From: Stromatinia cepivora
Lineage: Eukaryota; Ascomycota; Leotiomycetes; Helotiales; Sclerotiniaceae
DNA length: 64,000 nucleotides
NCBI GenBank assembly: GCA_014898415.1
Contig: RCTD01000008.1
Coordinates: 1,736,001-1,800,000, forward strand
Direction: 5' to 3'
Part shown: piece by piece, positions 38,870 to 51,459 of the stretch
Numbering within the stretch: position 1 is the stretch's first letter
How the letters are laid out: each line of letters begins with the position of its first letter
The notes under the pieces: generated by a model
Database searches by the model: none
Told to the model about the DNA's origin: nothing
The model's input: the letters and a program-made list of their open reading frames with translations, nothing else
Program-made: the position numbers and the translations under genes

Positions 38870-39740
38870 ATTTTATTTATAAATATAAAATAAATTTTAT
38901 TAATAAATTCAATAAAGAAATTATAATATTTATTTTTAAAAATTAATAAATAATTTTGTCTTTTAACAAATTTTTTCTTCAGTGAATCGAAATAATATAT
39001 AAAATATATATATATATTAATTAAAATTATATTATTTATTAAAATAAAAAACAAATTAATATAAAAACTAATTTGATAAATTTCATATTCTATATCTTTG
39101 ATAATAAAGTTATAAAGATTTGAAAGAATCTATAATATATAATCAAAATATCAATAATTATTAATTTATAAAGAATTTGATTTTATATAAATAATATATT
39201 AATTATTCAATATTTCAAAGAAGAATACCTTTAAATCTTTTCAATAAATATTCTATATTATTCAAAAGATTATACAAATTTACAATATTCGAATATAATA
39301 ATTATTGAAATATTTAAATGTTAAAAATGATAAAACAATAAACAAATTAACAGCTTTCGATATTCTCAAAAATATATATAATATTAATCTGAACTCCGAA
39401 TTTATAATTAATAAATTCGATATTATTTTCAAAGATTTTTATTCTAATATATAATAGATTTGACAATTTAAATATAATATAAAATTATTTATAAATTATT
39501 TAAAATGAAATTTTGATTATAAAGTTAAAGCTTTTTCAGAACTAAATCTATTTAAATAATATCTTTGTAAATTATTAAATCCTTCTATGAAGATTATATA
39601 TAATATTATGAAAAATTTAAATAAAATATATGAATTTTAAAGATTTACAAAAACAAAATAAATCCTTTTTATATATTATTTATTATTATAAAATATAAAA
39701 ATCTTTTGATAATTATTCAAATTATTTATCTTTTTATTTT
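38870..39740 (+). repeat. Repeat W, copy 2
   Basis: The direct counterpart of 35260-36050, about 3.6 kb away. The + strand here is C-rich and G-poor. Confidence 0.55.
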
Positions 39741-42700
39741 TGATATAAAAAGATCTAAATTTTTTTTTTAATAAATCAATCTATTGAATTTCTCAAATTT
39801 TTAAAAGTCATCAATTTCTATTTTAATATTTGTTTTTAATAAAAGAATTTATTTTTATTATAAATTCTTTATTTTATTTCAAATATTTTTCTTTTTTGTT
39901 TTATTAATTTTTGATATTAATCTTTTAATTTTTTTTTCTTTTTCTTTTATATGAATTTCGAAGAAATTTATATATTCTATTAATCTATATTAATTCTATT
40001 TAGATCTTTCGATTACTCTTATCTTTAAAGCAAACATCATTTCAAATAAATATACATCTATTTTAAATAATATAAAAGAATTATATTCAAATAATTCATC
40101 AAAATTTATTATAAATTATAAATGCTTTCTAAAATAATCTTTAATTCAAGCCTTTAGTTTAATACATTTCAATCTTCTTTAAGAAATGCTAAAATATAAA
40201 TTATAAAGTTATATTTATTAGATATAAATTAATACTATTATTGTTACTACTAAACAAAATAAAGTTTCTTTATAAATTATTTATTATATTAAAATTGAAT
40301 TTTTTTTATAAATAATCATTTAAATTATTTCTTTCTTTAATTTTGATAACAAAAAATCTAGATTATTTATTTTATTTGATAAATAAACTTTTCAAATTCC
40401 TGGAAGTTTCAAATATTATTAATTTCTACATTGATATCTACTCTCGATATAATTATATTTTTATTTTAAACTTTTTTTTTTGTTTAATTGTTTACAATTT
40501 ATAATTAATATTCAATTATTCATTGATACTTTTCTTTTCTTTTTTTTTCTTTTTGATTTAATATCTTTAATATTTTATTAAATTTTAATATTCAAATAAA
40601 TCTTTCGATTATTGTTTTTTCTATATTTATTTTTTTAAAATAATTATTGATTTAATATATTTTTCGAAAAGTTCTAAAGTATAAATCCTAAACTTATATC
40701 CATTAAATATAAATTTATAATATTATTATTACTACTATTTGAAATATATATATATATATATATATAAATAAAAGTTAATTAATTGAAAATAATCTCGAAA
40801 AACTCATTTTAGAATATATAATGGTTTTTTTGAATTAAATTTGATAGAGTAATTAATAATCATTTCAGATTCGAAACTTTTTAATTTTTTTATTTTATAA
40901 AACTATATATATATATAGAATTTATTTTTTCATTTAATAATAAATAAAAATAATATATGATTATATATACCAAATCCAAAATAATTTTTATTTCTATAAA
41001 CAATTCTAGATTTTATAATTTTATTCTTTATTTTTTATTCTTTAATTCATCAATTTAAAGTTTCTTTTATTTTTATAATATTAATCAAACATATGAATAA
41101 TATAATAAAAATTCTAATAAAAAATGCCTTTTTTTTCTTATCAAAATTTTTTCAATTATTAATTTTATTTTATAATTTATTTGATTTACTTTTCATAAAA
41201 AAAATTTAAAATATTATAATTTTATTTGTAGATTATTCAATAATTATTATATTATAAATATATGTTTATTATATTTATTATTTTAATTATTTTTAGAATA
41301 CAATCTATTTTTTTTCTTTGTTCGTTTTTTTATATTAAGATCATTTTAAATATAAATAAATTATAAGATAATTTATATATATAAAAAAATTAAAGAAAAA
41401 TAGAAAATACAAAAATATAGATTTGAATAGATAAAAATAAATAAACCAAAGAAATAATTAAATTATTAAACAAAAAAATGGAAATGGATTTTAGAAAAAG
41501 ATTAAAAAATAAAAGAATAAAAAGAAAAAAAAAAGGAAAAGGAAAAAATAAAATAAAATAATAAAATGATTTTAAACAAAGCTTCAAAATAATCAAAGAA
41601 ATAATTGAAGAGATAATTACAATGAAAACAATGAAAACCTTTTTATTAATTTTTATACAAATATTTTAATATTTTTATTAATAAGAATCTTGAATTGAAT
41701 TAATATATAAAAATTTCATTTTTATTAAAAAATAATAATTTTAAGATACAAATATTTCAATTAAACAAAGAAAAAATTCTTATTTGAATTTATAATTTCG
41801 AATTTTTATAATATTATAATTAATAAATTATATAAATTCTTTTTATTTTAAGATTGATATATAAATTGAAGAAATTATTAAAAGATATAAATTTAAACTT
41901 TTGATCAAAATGATTATATATTTAATTATTTATGTTTGGATTTATGTTTGGATTTATTTATTTAGATTAGCAATTTTCCAAAAATATACTATATATATAT
42001 TTAATATAAATAAATGAAGAAATCGAAAAAATGAATTATAAATAATAAATAACAACAAATATCTTCTTTTTTGAAAATTATTTTTAATAATATAAATTTT
42101 GAATTGATAAAATATTATATAATAAAATTAATAAATATTCAAAGTTTTTAATTATCAGAAATATATATAGAATAAATTTTTTTTTATATTTGATTTTTCA
42201 TAATTTTTTATTATTATTTATATTTGTTCAATTTATTTCAAGTTTTATATAAAAATGATAAATATATTATTAAAATTAAAATATTCGAAGATTTTGAAAT
42301 AGAAGATTTATTTTCAAGATTAATTCTTTATATATAAAAAATTCGATAATATTTTAATTAAAAAATATTGTTATTGAATTAAATTTTATTATAAAAAATA
42401 AGTAAAATGATTGATATAAATTATATTATAATTGATTCATCTTTTTTCTTTTTGAAATAAATTATTGTTATATAATTTTTTTTTTAGTTTTTAAATAATC
42501 CAAAAAAAATTTAGAAATGAAAAAGATGATAATAATAATAATAAGGATTATAGAAAACGATAATATATAAGAAAAAATAAAAAAAAAGAGAAAAAAATAG
42601 AATTTTGAATTATAAACTAAAAAGCTTTAATAGAAATAATAGAAATAAAAATAATATAAAAAATATAAAAATATAAAAAAGCATATATTGAATTGAAAAT

Positions 42701-43793
42701 ATAAAAAATGAAAAAAATAAATTGGAACATAATAATATTTAATATATTATTTATAATAACATTAATAATAAGATTCCTATCAATTATTTTGATAAATTTA
42801 TAATTGGAGAATTTTTTTTAATATTTAATTTTCTTCAAAGAAATAAATACATTAATTAAATTCAATTTCAATATTGATTCAATAATTAAAATCAATTAAA
42901 TTATATATTTTGATTTATAAATCTAATATAAAATTGGATATCAATTCAGTATTTTATAATCAAATAAAAAATAATAATAGAAATATTTTTTATATCAAAA
43001 GAAGAAATTATTAATATATTAATTCAAATAAATAAATGAAATTTGAAATCTTGAAATTCATTAAAATGTGATGAAATATTATTATATATTTTTAAAATAT
43101 TCTTATTATTATTAAAAAAAATTATATTTCAATTTTTAGTTTTTATATATTAAAATTATTCAAATATAAAATAAAAGTATTTTAATAATTTCAATATTTT
43201 TGAAAAATAATAAAAGAATTATAATATTAATATAAATGATTAATATAAATTGTAAATATTTAAAATGATATTTAAAAGAATAATAATAATATTAATAAAA
43301 AAAATTATAATTATATGAAAGATATTTAAATAATATTGATATTCCAAAAAAATTATTATAATATTAACTTTCATAATACAAATTTCAAATTTTCTTTTAT
43401 AAATGTAAAAGATAATTCAAATTGAATCTCTAAGAAATATATTAATTTATTAAACTTGTTTTTAAAGAATATAAATATATTATAATAATTAATAAAATAT
43501 TCTTTGATTGATTTATAATATTATCAATAATCAAAAAATCTAATATAGAAAATCCCCCCAAAAAACCTATTTTCAAATGATTTTGATTTAAAATATATTT
43601 ATCAAAAAAAAAATTTTTTTTGAATGATTATTCTTATTTTGTTTTTTTATTAAAAATTCAATTTAGATATAATCTATTAAAATTCTATAAAATACTCAAA
43701 TTATTTGTTTTTCAATATTTAAATTTCTTTATATAATTTTTGGTTATATTTTTTTTTTCGAAACAAATCAATTTATAATATATATTTTCTATA
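39740..43793. other. AT-rich stretch with simple repeats
   Basis: Four kilobases without any coding feature I can defend. Open frames are products of A/T runs (41390-41596 is a Phe/Leu/Ile string read from an A-rich tract). Contents are T/C-rich G-poor blocks (39.8-40.7 kb), an (AT)n run at 40745-40766, A-rich tracts at 41.38-41.64 kb and 42.5-42.7 kb, and a 12-bp direct duplication of TTTATGTTTGGA near 41932-41955. Confidence 0.4.
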
Positions 43794-43798
43794 ATTTG

Positions 43799-44080
43799 TG
43801 TGACGCACAAGAGCCGTAGTAGAGCTGAATAAACAGGGTCAATTATGTTCCTTAGAATCTACAACTGGAGAATTATGGCTCGTAAGGAGCGACTAGATAT
43901 ATATACACAAATACCCATTCGTGAGCTGCGGGGCTGTGCGCATGCGTTATTAGGGTCACCATTTTACCATACTAAATCGTATGATTCGTAACGCATGTGC
44001 ACGGACGATCAGCTCATTAATTGATATGGGAGATAAGAGATATCACGTGATTAGCCTCCTGTGGTTCACGATTCGTGACA
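43799..44080 (+). mobile_element. Unmutated 282-bp insertion, probable solo LTR, TSD ATTTG
   Basis: A sharply bounded segment of nearly balanced base composition in the middle of AT-rich DNA. It begins TGTGACGCACAAG and ends ATTCGTGACA, so it has TG...CA ends. It is flanked by the identical 5-mer ATTTG on both sides (43794-43798 and 44081-44085). A TATA-like GATATATATACAC lies at about 43896 and an AATAAAC at 43829. Length, ends and 5-bp duplication fit a solo LTR left by recombination between the LTRs of an LTR retrotransposon. A short MITE is the alternative, since the ends are loosely complementary, but the match is poor. It has no open frame of interest and shows no sign of the transitions that fill the flanks. 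Confidence 0.75.
43921..44018 (+). other. Imperfect inverted repeat inside the solo LTR
   Basis: The 14-bp arms GTGCGCATGCGTTA (43936-43949) and TAACGCATGTGCAC (43989-44002) are complementary at 13 of 14 positions. A further TGAGCTG/CAGCTCA pair lies outside them. Single-stranded DNA or RNA could fold into a hairpin with a 39-base loop. Confidence 0.7.
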
Positions 44081-44085
44081 ATTTG

Positions 44086-45500
44086 ATATTGATTAAATTC
44101 TATATCAATAATATCTTTTCAGATTTCAAAACCTTCAAAAATATTTATTTTATTTTTAATTAATTATATTCTTTTTTGTTGAAATTTTAATTAATTATAT
44201 ATTTTTATTAATCAAATGAAAATTTTAATAATATTCAAAATTATAACTTTTTTTTATTGATTCAATTAAAATTATAAATTTTTTAATCATAATATAAATA
44301 ATTTATTGAAATATTAAAATTTTTATAAAGATTTTATATTCATTTTTTTTATAAAGAAAACAGAATAATAATAAAATTTTTATAAATAATTAATTTTCAA
44401 ATTTTTATAGAACGAATATTGAGAAATTATTGATTCTTATAATATCAATTATCTTTTTTAATATATATATAAATTCAAATCTGTTTATTATATTATATAA
44501 AAATATTATTTATTAAAGATATTAATTAGATTATTAATCGAATTTTGATTGTTTTATAATTCCTTTTTGTTTATCAAAATATAAAGAAATTAAAGTATTT
44601 ATGAATATAAATTACTTGTTTATTATTTAATTTATCAAAAAGTATTATTATTATTTCAAATCTATTAAAATCTGTTATGTTTTTATTAATTATTTATTTT
44701 TTGAAAAAAATTTCTTTCAATTTTCAAATTAATAATATATATATTTATTAAATAACAAAATCTTTTATTTTGAATATTATAATCATTTATATTCCAGGAA
44801 TTCATAGCAAAATCGTAAATATATTTTTCTATATTATTTTTTTAGATTGTGATTATAAGTTTAATAACCATTTACATTTATTAAAAAAATTAAAATATAA
44901 CAAAATCAATTTTAAATAAATGTCAAAAAATAATATCAAAAATTATAAGGAATTTGTTTCTTTGAAACTTTAATATTTTTAAAATAATTCAATTATTAAT
45001 ATAAAAATACTTTAGTTAATTTATTATCAAAAGAAATAATGATTGTTAAATTTTTTATGATTATTTTAAATAATTTTATTTTCGATTTAATTTTTAATAA
45101 ATATAATAAGGATTTGTAGTACTTATATATATATATTTATATTATAAATCTAACTATTTTCTTAAAAAAATTTAAATTGGAAATAATAGTTTTTTTTTAA
45201 ATATATCAAAAACTTTCGAATATTCAAAAGCAAATTATTCTTTTTTTTATGAAATTGACAAACACAATATATTTAAATCTAAAGTTTCAAAAAGATTAGG
45301 ATTTATTTATAATCTAAAAGATTATTATATTATAAAATTTATTATCAAAGAGTTTAGGAATCATTAATAATCCATATTAATTTTCGATATCAAATAATAT
45401 ATCTAAAATTATAAATAATATATTAAATATAATATACAATAAAAAATACCTTAAATCAAATTTTACAAAATTATTCAGGTTTTTTTGATTTCGATTTTAT
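44086..45500. other. AT-rich stretch, nothing recognised
   Basis: No coding signal or confident repeat match. (AT)n-like runs near 45124-45136. Confidence 0.4.
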
Positions 45501-45763
45501 AAAACTCTTTCCATTTATTTCAATCGATAAAACTAAAATCTTTAAATTGATCTAATTAAAAATTTAAAAACACATTGAAATAAATATCTTTATTCAATTT
45601 TTCAATTTTGATAATAAATTTATAATAATATTCTTTTTTTCAAAATGTTGTTTATTTTTCAATAATTAAGTATATTTAAAAAAAACTTTGAAGGATTTTT
45701 AAAATAATTTTTGAGGTTTCAGATTTTCTTTATAACTTTTTTTTATTAATATAATATTATATA
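45500..45763 (+). repeat. Left flank of pogo insertion: diverged L/Y junction
   Basis: This aligns with 24400-24575: TTCAAAATGTTGTTTATTTTTC against TTGAAATTTTGTTTGTTTTT, then a T-rich run and AATATAATATTATATA. It is therefore the start of the second Y copy, with a decayed remainder of LTR-like repeat L before it, cut by the pogo element at 45764. Confidence 0.6.
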
Positions 45764-45821
45764 ACGTGGTTTATCACCGGGTCGCCAATATCACCGGGTC
45801 GCCACTTTTTATACTATTCAA
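45764..45821 (+). repeat. Left terminal inverted repeat of pogo relic
   Basis: 58 bp. ATCACCGGGTCGCCA occurs twice, at 45773-45787 and 45790-45804, a 17-bp period. The right arm has this motif once (with GCCGCCA in place of GTCGCCA). Removing one period leaves a 41-bp arm matching the right one. Confidence 0.95.
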
Positions 45822-46080
45822 CCATTTTAAATCTATATTATTCAACAACAATTGAATCAATTGATTAAAACTATTAAGAATTTAACAATCTAGAATCTAT
45901 TATATTGTTTTGACAAATTCTTGCATTATATCCTGTCTTTCTGTATTTACTACAATATTGATTAAAAAATACTTTCCTATTAGAATTTCCTTCTTTTTGA
46001 TATTCATCGTATTGAATCTGAATATCAATTTCTTATTGAGATAATATATTAAAAGCCTCTTATTCAATAAATATTCCTCC

Positions 46081-47519
46081 TTAATATAATTGAGTTTTTT
46101 TTATATATCGATATTTGTTTAATGCTTCATTTGCTGTTCGAAATGTATGATTCTTTATACTTAAAAGTGTATTCTTATAAACTAATCTCTTTATACTTTT
46201 AATTAAAGCTAATATAGTTTCGAATATAGATATAGAAAAACTTAATTGATGACAAATTATTCGAAATTTAATTAATGTTGATTGAGAAAGAGCTTCTATT
46301 GGATTATAAGGAATTTGAAAGATCCATTGATCTAAATCGAAAAAGGGGGAGATAGATATACAAATTCGAATATCTAATTTCGAGAATACAATTTTAGAAT
46401 TAAATAGGATTAAATTTGTTCCTCGAAACCCTGCTTTTATATTCTGAGAAGTGATTGATTTTTCGTATACAGCCCCAAAAGCCACAAAGAATTCAACCCC
46501 CGAAATATACTTGATATATACCTTGATAAATCCATTAATTTGATCACCATATGAATATTTCAGATTACCAAAACAGCCAATATTAAATGACTGAATTAAA
46601 TAATTTGAATGTAATAATAAACGTAAATATATAATATTATTCTTTTTGTAATATACTTGAAAAGCTATTGATTTATAACTTTCATATCCATTTAGCATCA
46701 ATATTCGATATTTACCTTTTCTTCGATTCTTAATATACTTATCGAAATATTTCAACCATTTTAAATCTATTTCATTATTTGTTTATCCATTAGATATAGA
46801 TTTAATAATCTATTCCACAAGAAGATTCATTTTGGTGTACCAATTGAAGAGATAAACTTATCCTTGAACTACTAAAAATAAAGGAATAATTTCATCCTCT
46901 TCATTTCCGCATATTATTGTTATAGCTTATTCTCGATTGCCTAACTATATTGATTTACTTTTGCCATATCTCTCGGTACTAATAATAATTATTGATGTAT
47001 ATATAATCCTTATTATAAAATCTGTTTCATCGAAATTATAGAAATCGCTATCCAAAATACTATATTTCATTTATATATTCGCAATCAATCGAAACCATTT
47101 TTTAATGAATTTAGAATTTTCGTAAAAAGCTTTTTGAAAATCATAAATACAATTAAAATATATATCTTTAATTCGATTCAACGTTTTACAAATCAATATA
47201 TCCAAAACTTTCTAATATATTTCGTATCCCTCGATTCAAAAATATAATTCATTATATCTTCTATATTCTTCAATTTAGATAGAAATCCTTTTGAATCCAT
47301 ATCGAATATATATTGAATAATCACCTTTTCTTCTAATTCTATAATTTTATAATTATTTATTTAAATCTTCATTTGATTACTTCGATCATTGATTTTATTA
47401 TATAATATAAATCGAAGTATTGTATAAAGTTTTGTAGCTTTAATAATTGATAGATTTTTAGATTTATAAATAATTTCAATAACTAAGATGATTTGGGCTT
47501 CTTTTGATAATATTTCCAT
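46081..47519 (-). pseudogene. Fot1/Pot2-type DD35D transposase, inactivated
   Basis: Start codon 47519-47517, stop 46083-46081, about 480 codons, slightly shorter than typical Fot1 transposases. The N-terminus (MEILSKEAQIILVIEIIYKS...) is the psq/CENP-B type DNA-binding helix-turn-helix, followed by an ELEEKVIIQYIFDMDSKGF segment of the second HTH. The first catalytic Asp survives in YNFDETDF (codon 47031-47029). The second (MLNGYESY, codon 46692-46690) and third (SFNIGCFG, codon 46584-46582) are Asn. Exactly 35 residues separate them, as in pogo. The last 224 codons are open and include ITSQNIKAGFRGTNLILFNS and a basic C-terminus. Upstream, stops replace Gln and Trp codons (five between 46755 and 46960), and a one-base frameshift lies near 47170. 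His to Tyr and Pro to Leu changes abound. Confidence 0.94.
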
Positions 47520-47557
47520 AATAATCGTTGAAATATCATATATTGAAATTGAGGTGA

Positions 47558-47598
47558 TTGAATAGTATAAAAAGTGGCGGCCCGGTGATAAACCACGT
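47558..47598 (-). repeat. Right terminal inverted repeat of pogo relic
   Basis: 41 bp, ending CCCGGTGATAAACCACGT next to the TA target copy. It is the complement of the left arm without its extra 17 bp. It differs at one C/T position in the GC-rich core. Confidence 0.95.
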
Positions 47599-47600
47599 TA

Positions 47601-50600
47601 TCAAAAACTTTTTTAAAACAATTTTTAAAAAAATTTCGATCATATTATAATTAAACAAATTATATTGTTTTATATTTTATAAAATATTATAATACTGTTA
47701 ATAATATTATAAATATTGGTATTGATAATGATATTTTAGTTTTAAAATGAATTAATATTTATAATAATAGATTAGGTTTTTTTTGTATAAAATTGATGAT
47801 ATTTTATTAAAGTTTGTTCGTTTTTTAATAGATTTATTATTGATTATTAAATGAATATAAATTATTTTTATTTAATTATATAACAATATTTAGTTTTGTT
47901 ATAATTATTTAATATATTTTCAAATATTTTTTTATATATTGATTTTATTTTTTTGTTTTCTTTTTCCAATATTTTATTAAAGATTATATATAATTGTTTT
48001 CGATTTATTGATTATTATTATTCATTCTAAAAATAGAATTTATTCAAGTATTAATCTTAATAATAAATAATAGAAAATAAAAAAGATTTAGATATTTTTG
48101 GATAATCGGGTGAGATATTTAATTTTATATAATCCAATTCACTTATTATTGAATTTCTTTATTTTATAAAATATCTTTATATTTTTCATATCTATATATA
48201 TCTTTTATTTTATAATATATTATAATAAATCAAAATATTAATAATTCCTATATTCTTCATCATTTATTATAATTTATTCAATAAATATATATAATTATTC
48301 AATAAATATATTTTGTTTGATTTATAATTTTAATTTTTTTAAAGAATTTATACTTTTAAATTATTATTATTTTTAAAAAATAAGATTTATTTGATTTTAT
48401 ATCTATATAAAAATTTAAGTTATAATTTATAAAAAATAAAGAACAAATAACAATTTACAATTTACAAAATTATATTATTAAATATAAATTCAATGAATAA
48501 AAGTTTGTAAAAGTTCAAGAATATTATTTTGAAATCAAATCGATTTGTTTTATTTGTTTATTTATTTCTAAATGGAAAGTTCATAAATATTTTTATATAA
48601 TTCTTAATTTTTCAAAAAATTGTATTCAAAATTTAAAATAAATTATATATTTTGATTAGAAATAACATTATTTAATAAATTATAAAATATATATATTTGA
48701 ATGATAAATATATTGATTAATTGCTTTATCTTTATTTATTAAAGATTTTGTAAAATATTTCATTTAATCAATTTATAATTATTTTTAGAATATATTTATA
48801 TATAAAATTATAATATCTATTATTTATGAAGAATATAATATTTATAATTTATTGAAAATATAATATAGTTGATAAAAAAACCAAATCAAATTTAAAATAG
48901 AATTAATAAAGGTTTTAAAAATCTTAAAGAAATTGATCTCGATGATTTTATATAAATAGAAAATTTATATATTTAAATAGCAAAATCGATTTTTTAATAT
49001 ATAAAATAATTCATAATTATAAATGATTAAATTAATAGCTTTTATACAATCTAAATATTTATTAAAATTAAACAAATCGATATAATATATAATTTATATT
49101 TTGAATTTATTATTAAAAGGAAATTATAATTTTTTTAAGAATAGATCTTTCTATTATAAATATAATAATTTTGTATAATTTATTTATAAGATCTTTTTAA
49201 ATTTTATTGATTATTTATTAATAAATAAATCCTTAATAATAAAGATCAATTATTTCATTATATTTAATTTCAAATATATAATTTCAATAATTTTATTAAT
49301 TAGTCCATTTTTAAATAGTATTATAAAGTTTATTAAAATTAATAACATTTAATTTATTAATTTTTCAAATATTCATTATTAGAATCAAAAATATTAAAAT
49401 AATTTTTATAATATTAATTCAAAACATCCGATTAAATTATTTCGATATTTAATTAATAGATAATATGAAAACTATATTAAAACAGAAATTTCGATTAATA
49501 CATTTATTATTAATTTAATACTTTTGTTATTATAAAATGTTCTAAGTTTTTATAATCTATAAAGATTTTGAATTTTTATTATGATTTTAATTATTATTAT
49601 TTTTATTGATTCAATAATCATTAGTGGTTTTTCATTATAGATTTTGTAATTATATTTACTTATGAAATATTTCGAAAAAAATATATCATGGGTTTTAGAA
49701 TATTATTATTATCATATTAAAATAAAATTTCTTTTGGAATTTTGAAGAAAATATCATTTTCTCATATTGTTTTCTTATTATAATCGAAATAGATTAGAAT
49801 CAATATAATTATAAAAATATATTTCAAATTCTCAAAAACAATATTATATATATATCTTTTTATTACTAAATAATATTTTTTTATAAAAAATTATTTAATA
49901 TTAATAAACTTTCAAGAAATTCTTTATAAATCTATAATAGAAATTTGTAAAATGTAAAAAAAACATTATAAATTTTGATAAATAATACTCATCTCCAGAC
50001 ATTAATTACAATTATTTTATTTTGATTTATTTTAATATTTCTTATTATAATCATCAATCCCAAATACATTATAAAGATTATTTCGAATTTGTATTTATTA
50101 GTATCGATTTACAAATCTATATCAAATAATCTTTATATTATATTTCAAATATGATTTCAATATTGTTTTTTATCAAAAGAATAAATAAGAATATTATTGA
50201 AATATATAATATAGTATTTATCGAATTTGTTAAATGTTTAATATAATATTAAAACGAAATAGAAATATTATAAAAATTTAATAGTATAATTAATGATTTA
50301 AAGGATTCAAATTATCTAATAGAAATAGTTTTTTATTTATTATTTTTTATAATTCAAAGTTTATTAAAAAAAAATACAATAATGTTCAATTTTATATAGA
50401 TTTCAATATTATAAAAAATATTCAAAATTTCTCGAACAATCAATAAAGAATATCGATTTTTGATAATAATATTATTCAAATCATAATAATCTTAACAAGT
50501 TTGAATTCTTTCATTGGATTTAATTATTAAAAATAATAATATTATATTATAAAATCTAAATTCTTTAATAAAATCTTGAGAAAAAATTTATTTATCTATT

Positions 50601-50660
50601 TATGAATCATTTTCAATTTTAATAAAAATAAAAAATAATTCTTAAAATACAATAATTCTT
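47601..50660 (+). repeat. Repeat Y, copy 2
   Basis: The continuation of Y after the pogo insertion, colinear with 24580-27560. Landmarks are TTTTAAAACAATTTTTAAA (47620) and ATCGATTTTTGATAATAATATT (50452). A less mutated patch GATAATCGGGTGAGATAT lies near 48100. The coding content is not recognised. The match ends near 50660 where repeat T begins. Confidence 0.7.
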
Positions 50661-50699
50661 TTCTAAATATAATATAAAGTAAGAATATTAATATAATAA

Positions 50700-51060
50700 A
50701 AAAAAAAATATAAGCGAAATCATTAATAGAAAAGTATTCAAATAAAGAAATACTTTTATATTAATGATTTCAATTATAATATAAATAATATTATATAATC
50801 ATAATACAAATAATATCATATAATCATAATATAAATCTTATAATTATAATATTATATAAATTCAAATATAATATTTAAAAATTTATAATAATCTATAAAT
50901 TTTGTATTAAAGAATATAAAGAAAATATCAAATTTCTTTAAATTTATTGAAATATTATTATTTTATTATAAACGGATATTTTTCTTGAAAATATTAATCC
51001 TTTTTTTTATTTAATATTTTTAAATATTTACAATAATATTTATTAAAATATAAAAAAAAA
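50700..51060 (-). repeat. Repeat T, copy 2 (inverted)
   Basis: Reverse complement of about 18540-18900, with the 25-bp array degraded to ATAATCATAATACAAATAAT-type units (50780-50850). It begins with a hairpin: GAAATCATTAATAGAAAAGTATT (50716-50738) pairs with 50749-50771 at 22 of 23 positions around a 10-base loop. Confidence 0.65.
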
Positions 51061-51414
51061 TAAAAGAATAAAAGAATAAAAACTTTAATTATTATATAAA
51101 TTTTTCGATAATTGAAATTAAAAATAAAATATAATAAAAATAATCATAAAATAACTTTTCGAAAAAGTTTAAAATATTATTGATTATATATAAGAAGAAA
51201 ATTTTATTTCAAAATTATTATATTTTAATATTAATTTAATAAAAAATGAAAAATTGAATATTTAAAAAGAAATATAAAAGATTTATTTATTCTTTTAAAA
51301 TAAATAATTTTTGATATAAATAAATATTTTTTAATTAATTTATTTTTATTAATATTATTAAAAATTATAAATTTATAATAAAAAGTAATTTATTTTTTAA
51401 AAAATCTTATATTC

Positions 51415-51459
<45 letters not shown>
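51415..51459 (+). repeat. (AAT)15 microsatellite
   Basis: Fifteen perfect AAT triplets. Simple slippage repeat. Confidence 0.95.

Larger units (their letters stand above)
45764..47598 (-). mobile_element. Complete pogo/Fot1-type DNA transposon relic, TA target duplication
   Basis: An 1,835-bp element bounded by inverted repeats and by TA on both sides (45762-45763 and 47599-47600), as expected for Tc1/mariner-pogo insertion. The inverted repeat is 41 bp (right arm 47558-47598). The left arm is 58 bp because a 17-bp piece is tandemly duplicated in it. Both ends begin ACGTGGTTTATCACCGGG. The length is close to that of Fot1 and Pot2 (about 1.9 kb). Inside, on the - strand, lies a decayed transposase. 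The repeat Y copy at 24.58 kb shows the same site without the element. The inverted repeats are far less AT-rich than the flanks. Confidence 0.95.

Noticed and set aside
41390..41596. 68-codon open frame with apparent membrane segments on the - strand
   Set aside because: It is the antisense of an A-rich tract. A string of Phe, Leu and Ile is what AT-rich DNA gives and no homology or context supports it.
43981..44163. 60-codon + strand open frame overlapping the end of the 282-bp insertion
   Set aside because: It crosses the insertion border into AT-rich flank, so it joins unrelated sequences. The balanced composition alone makes it open.
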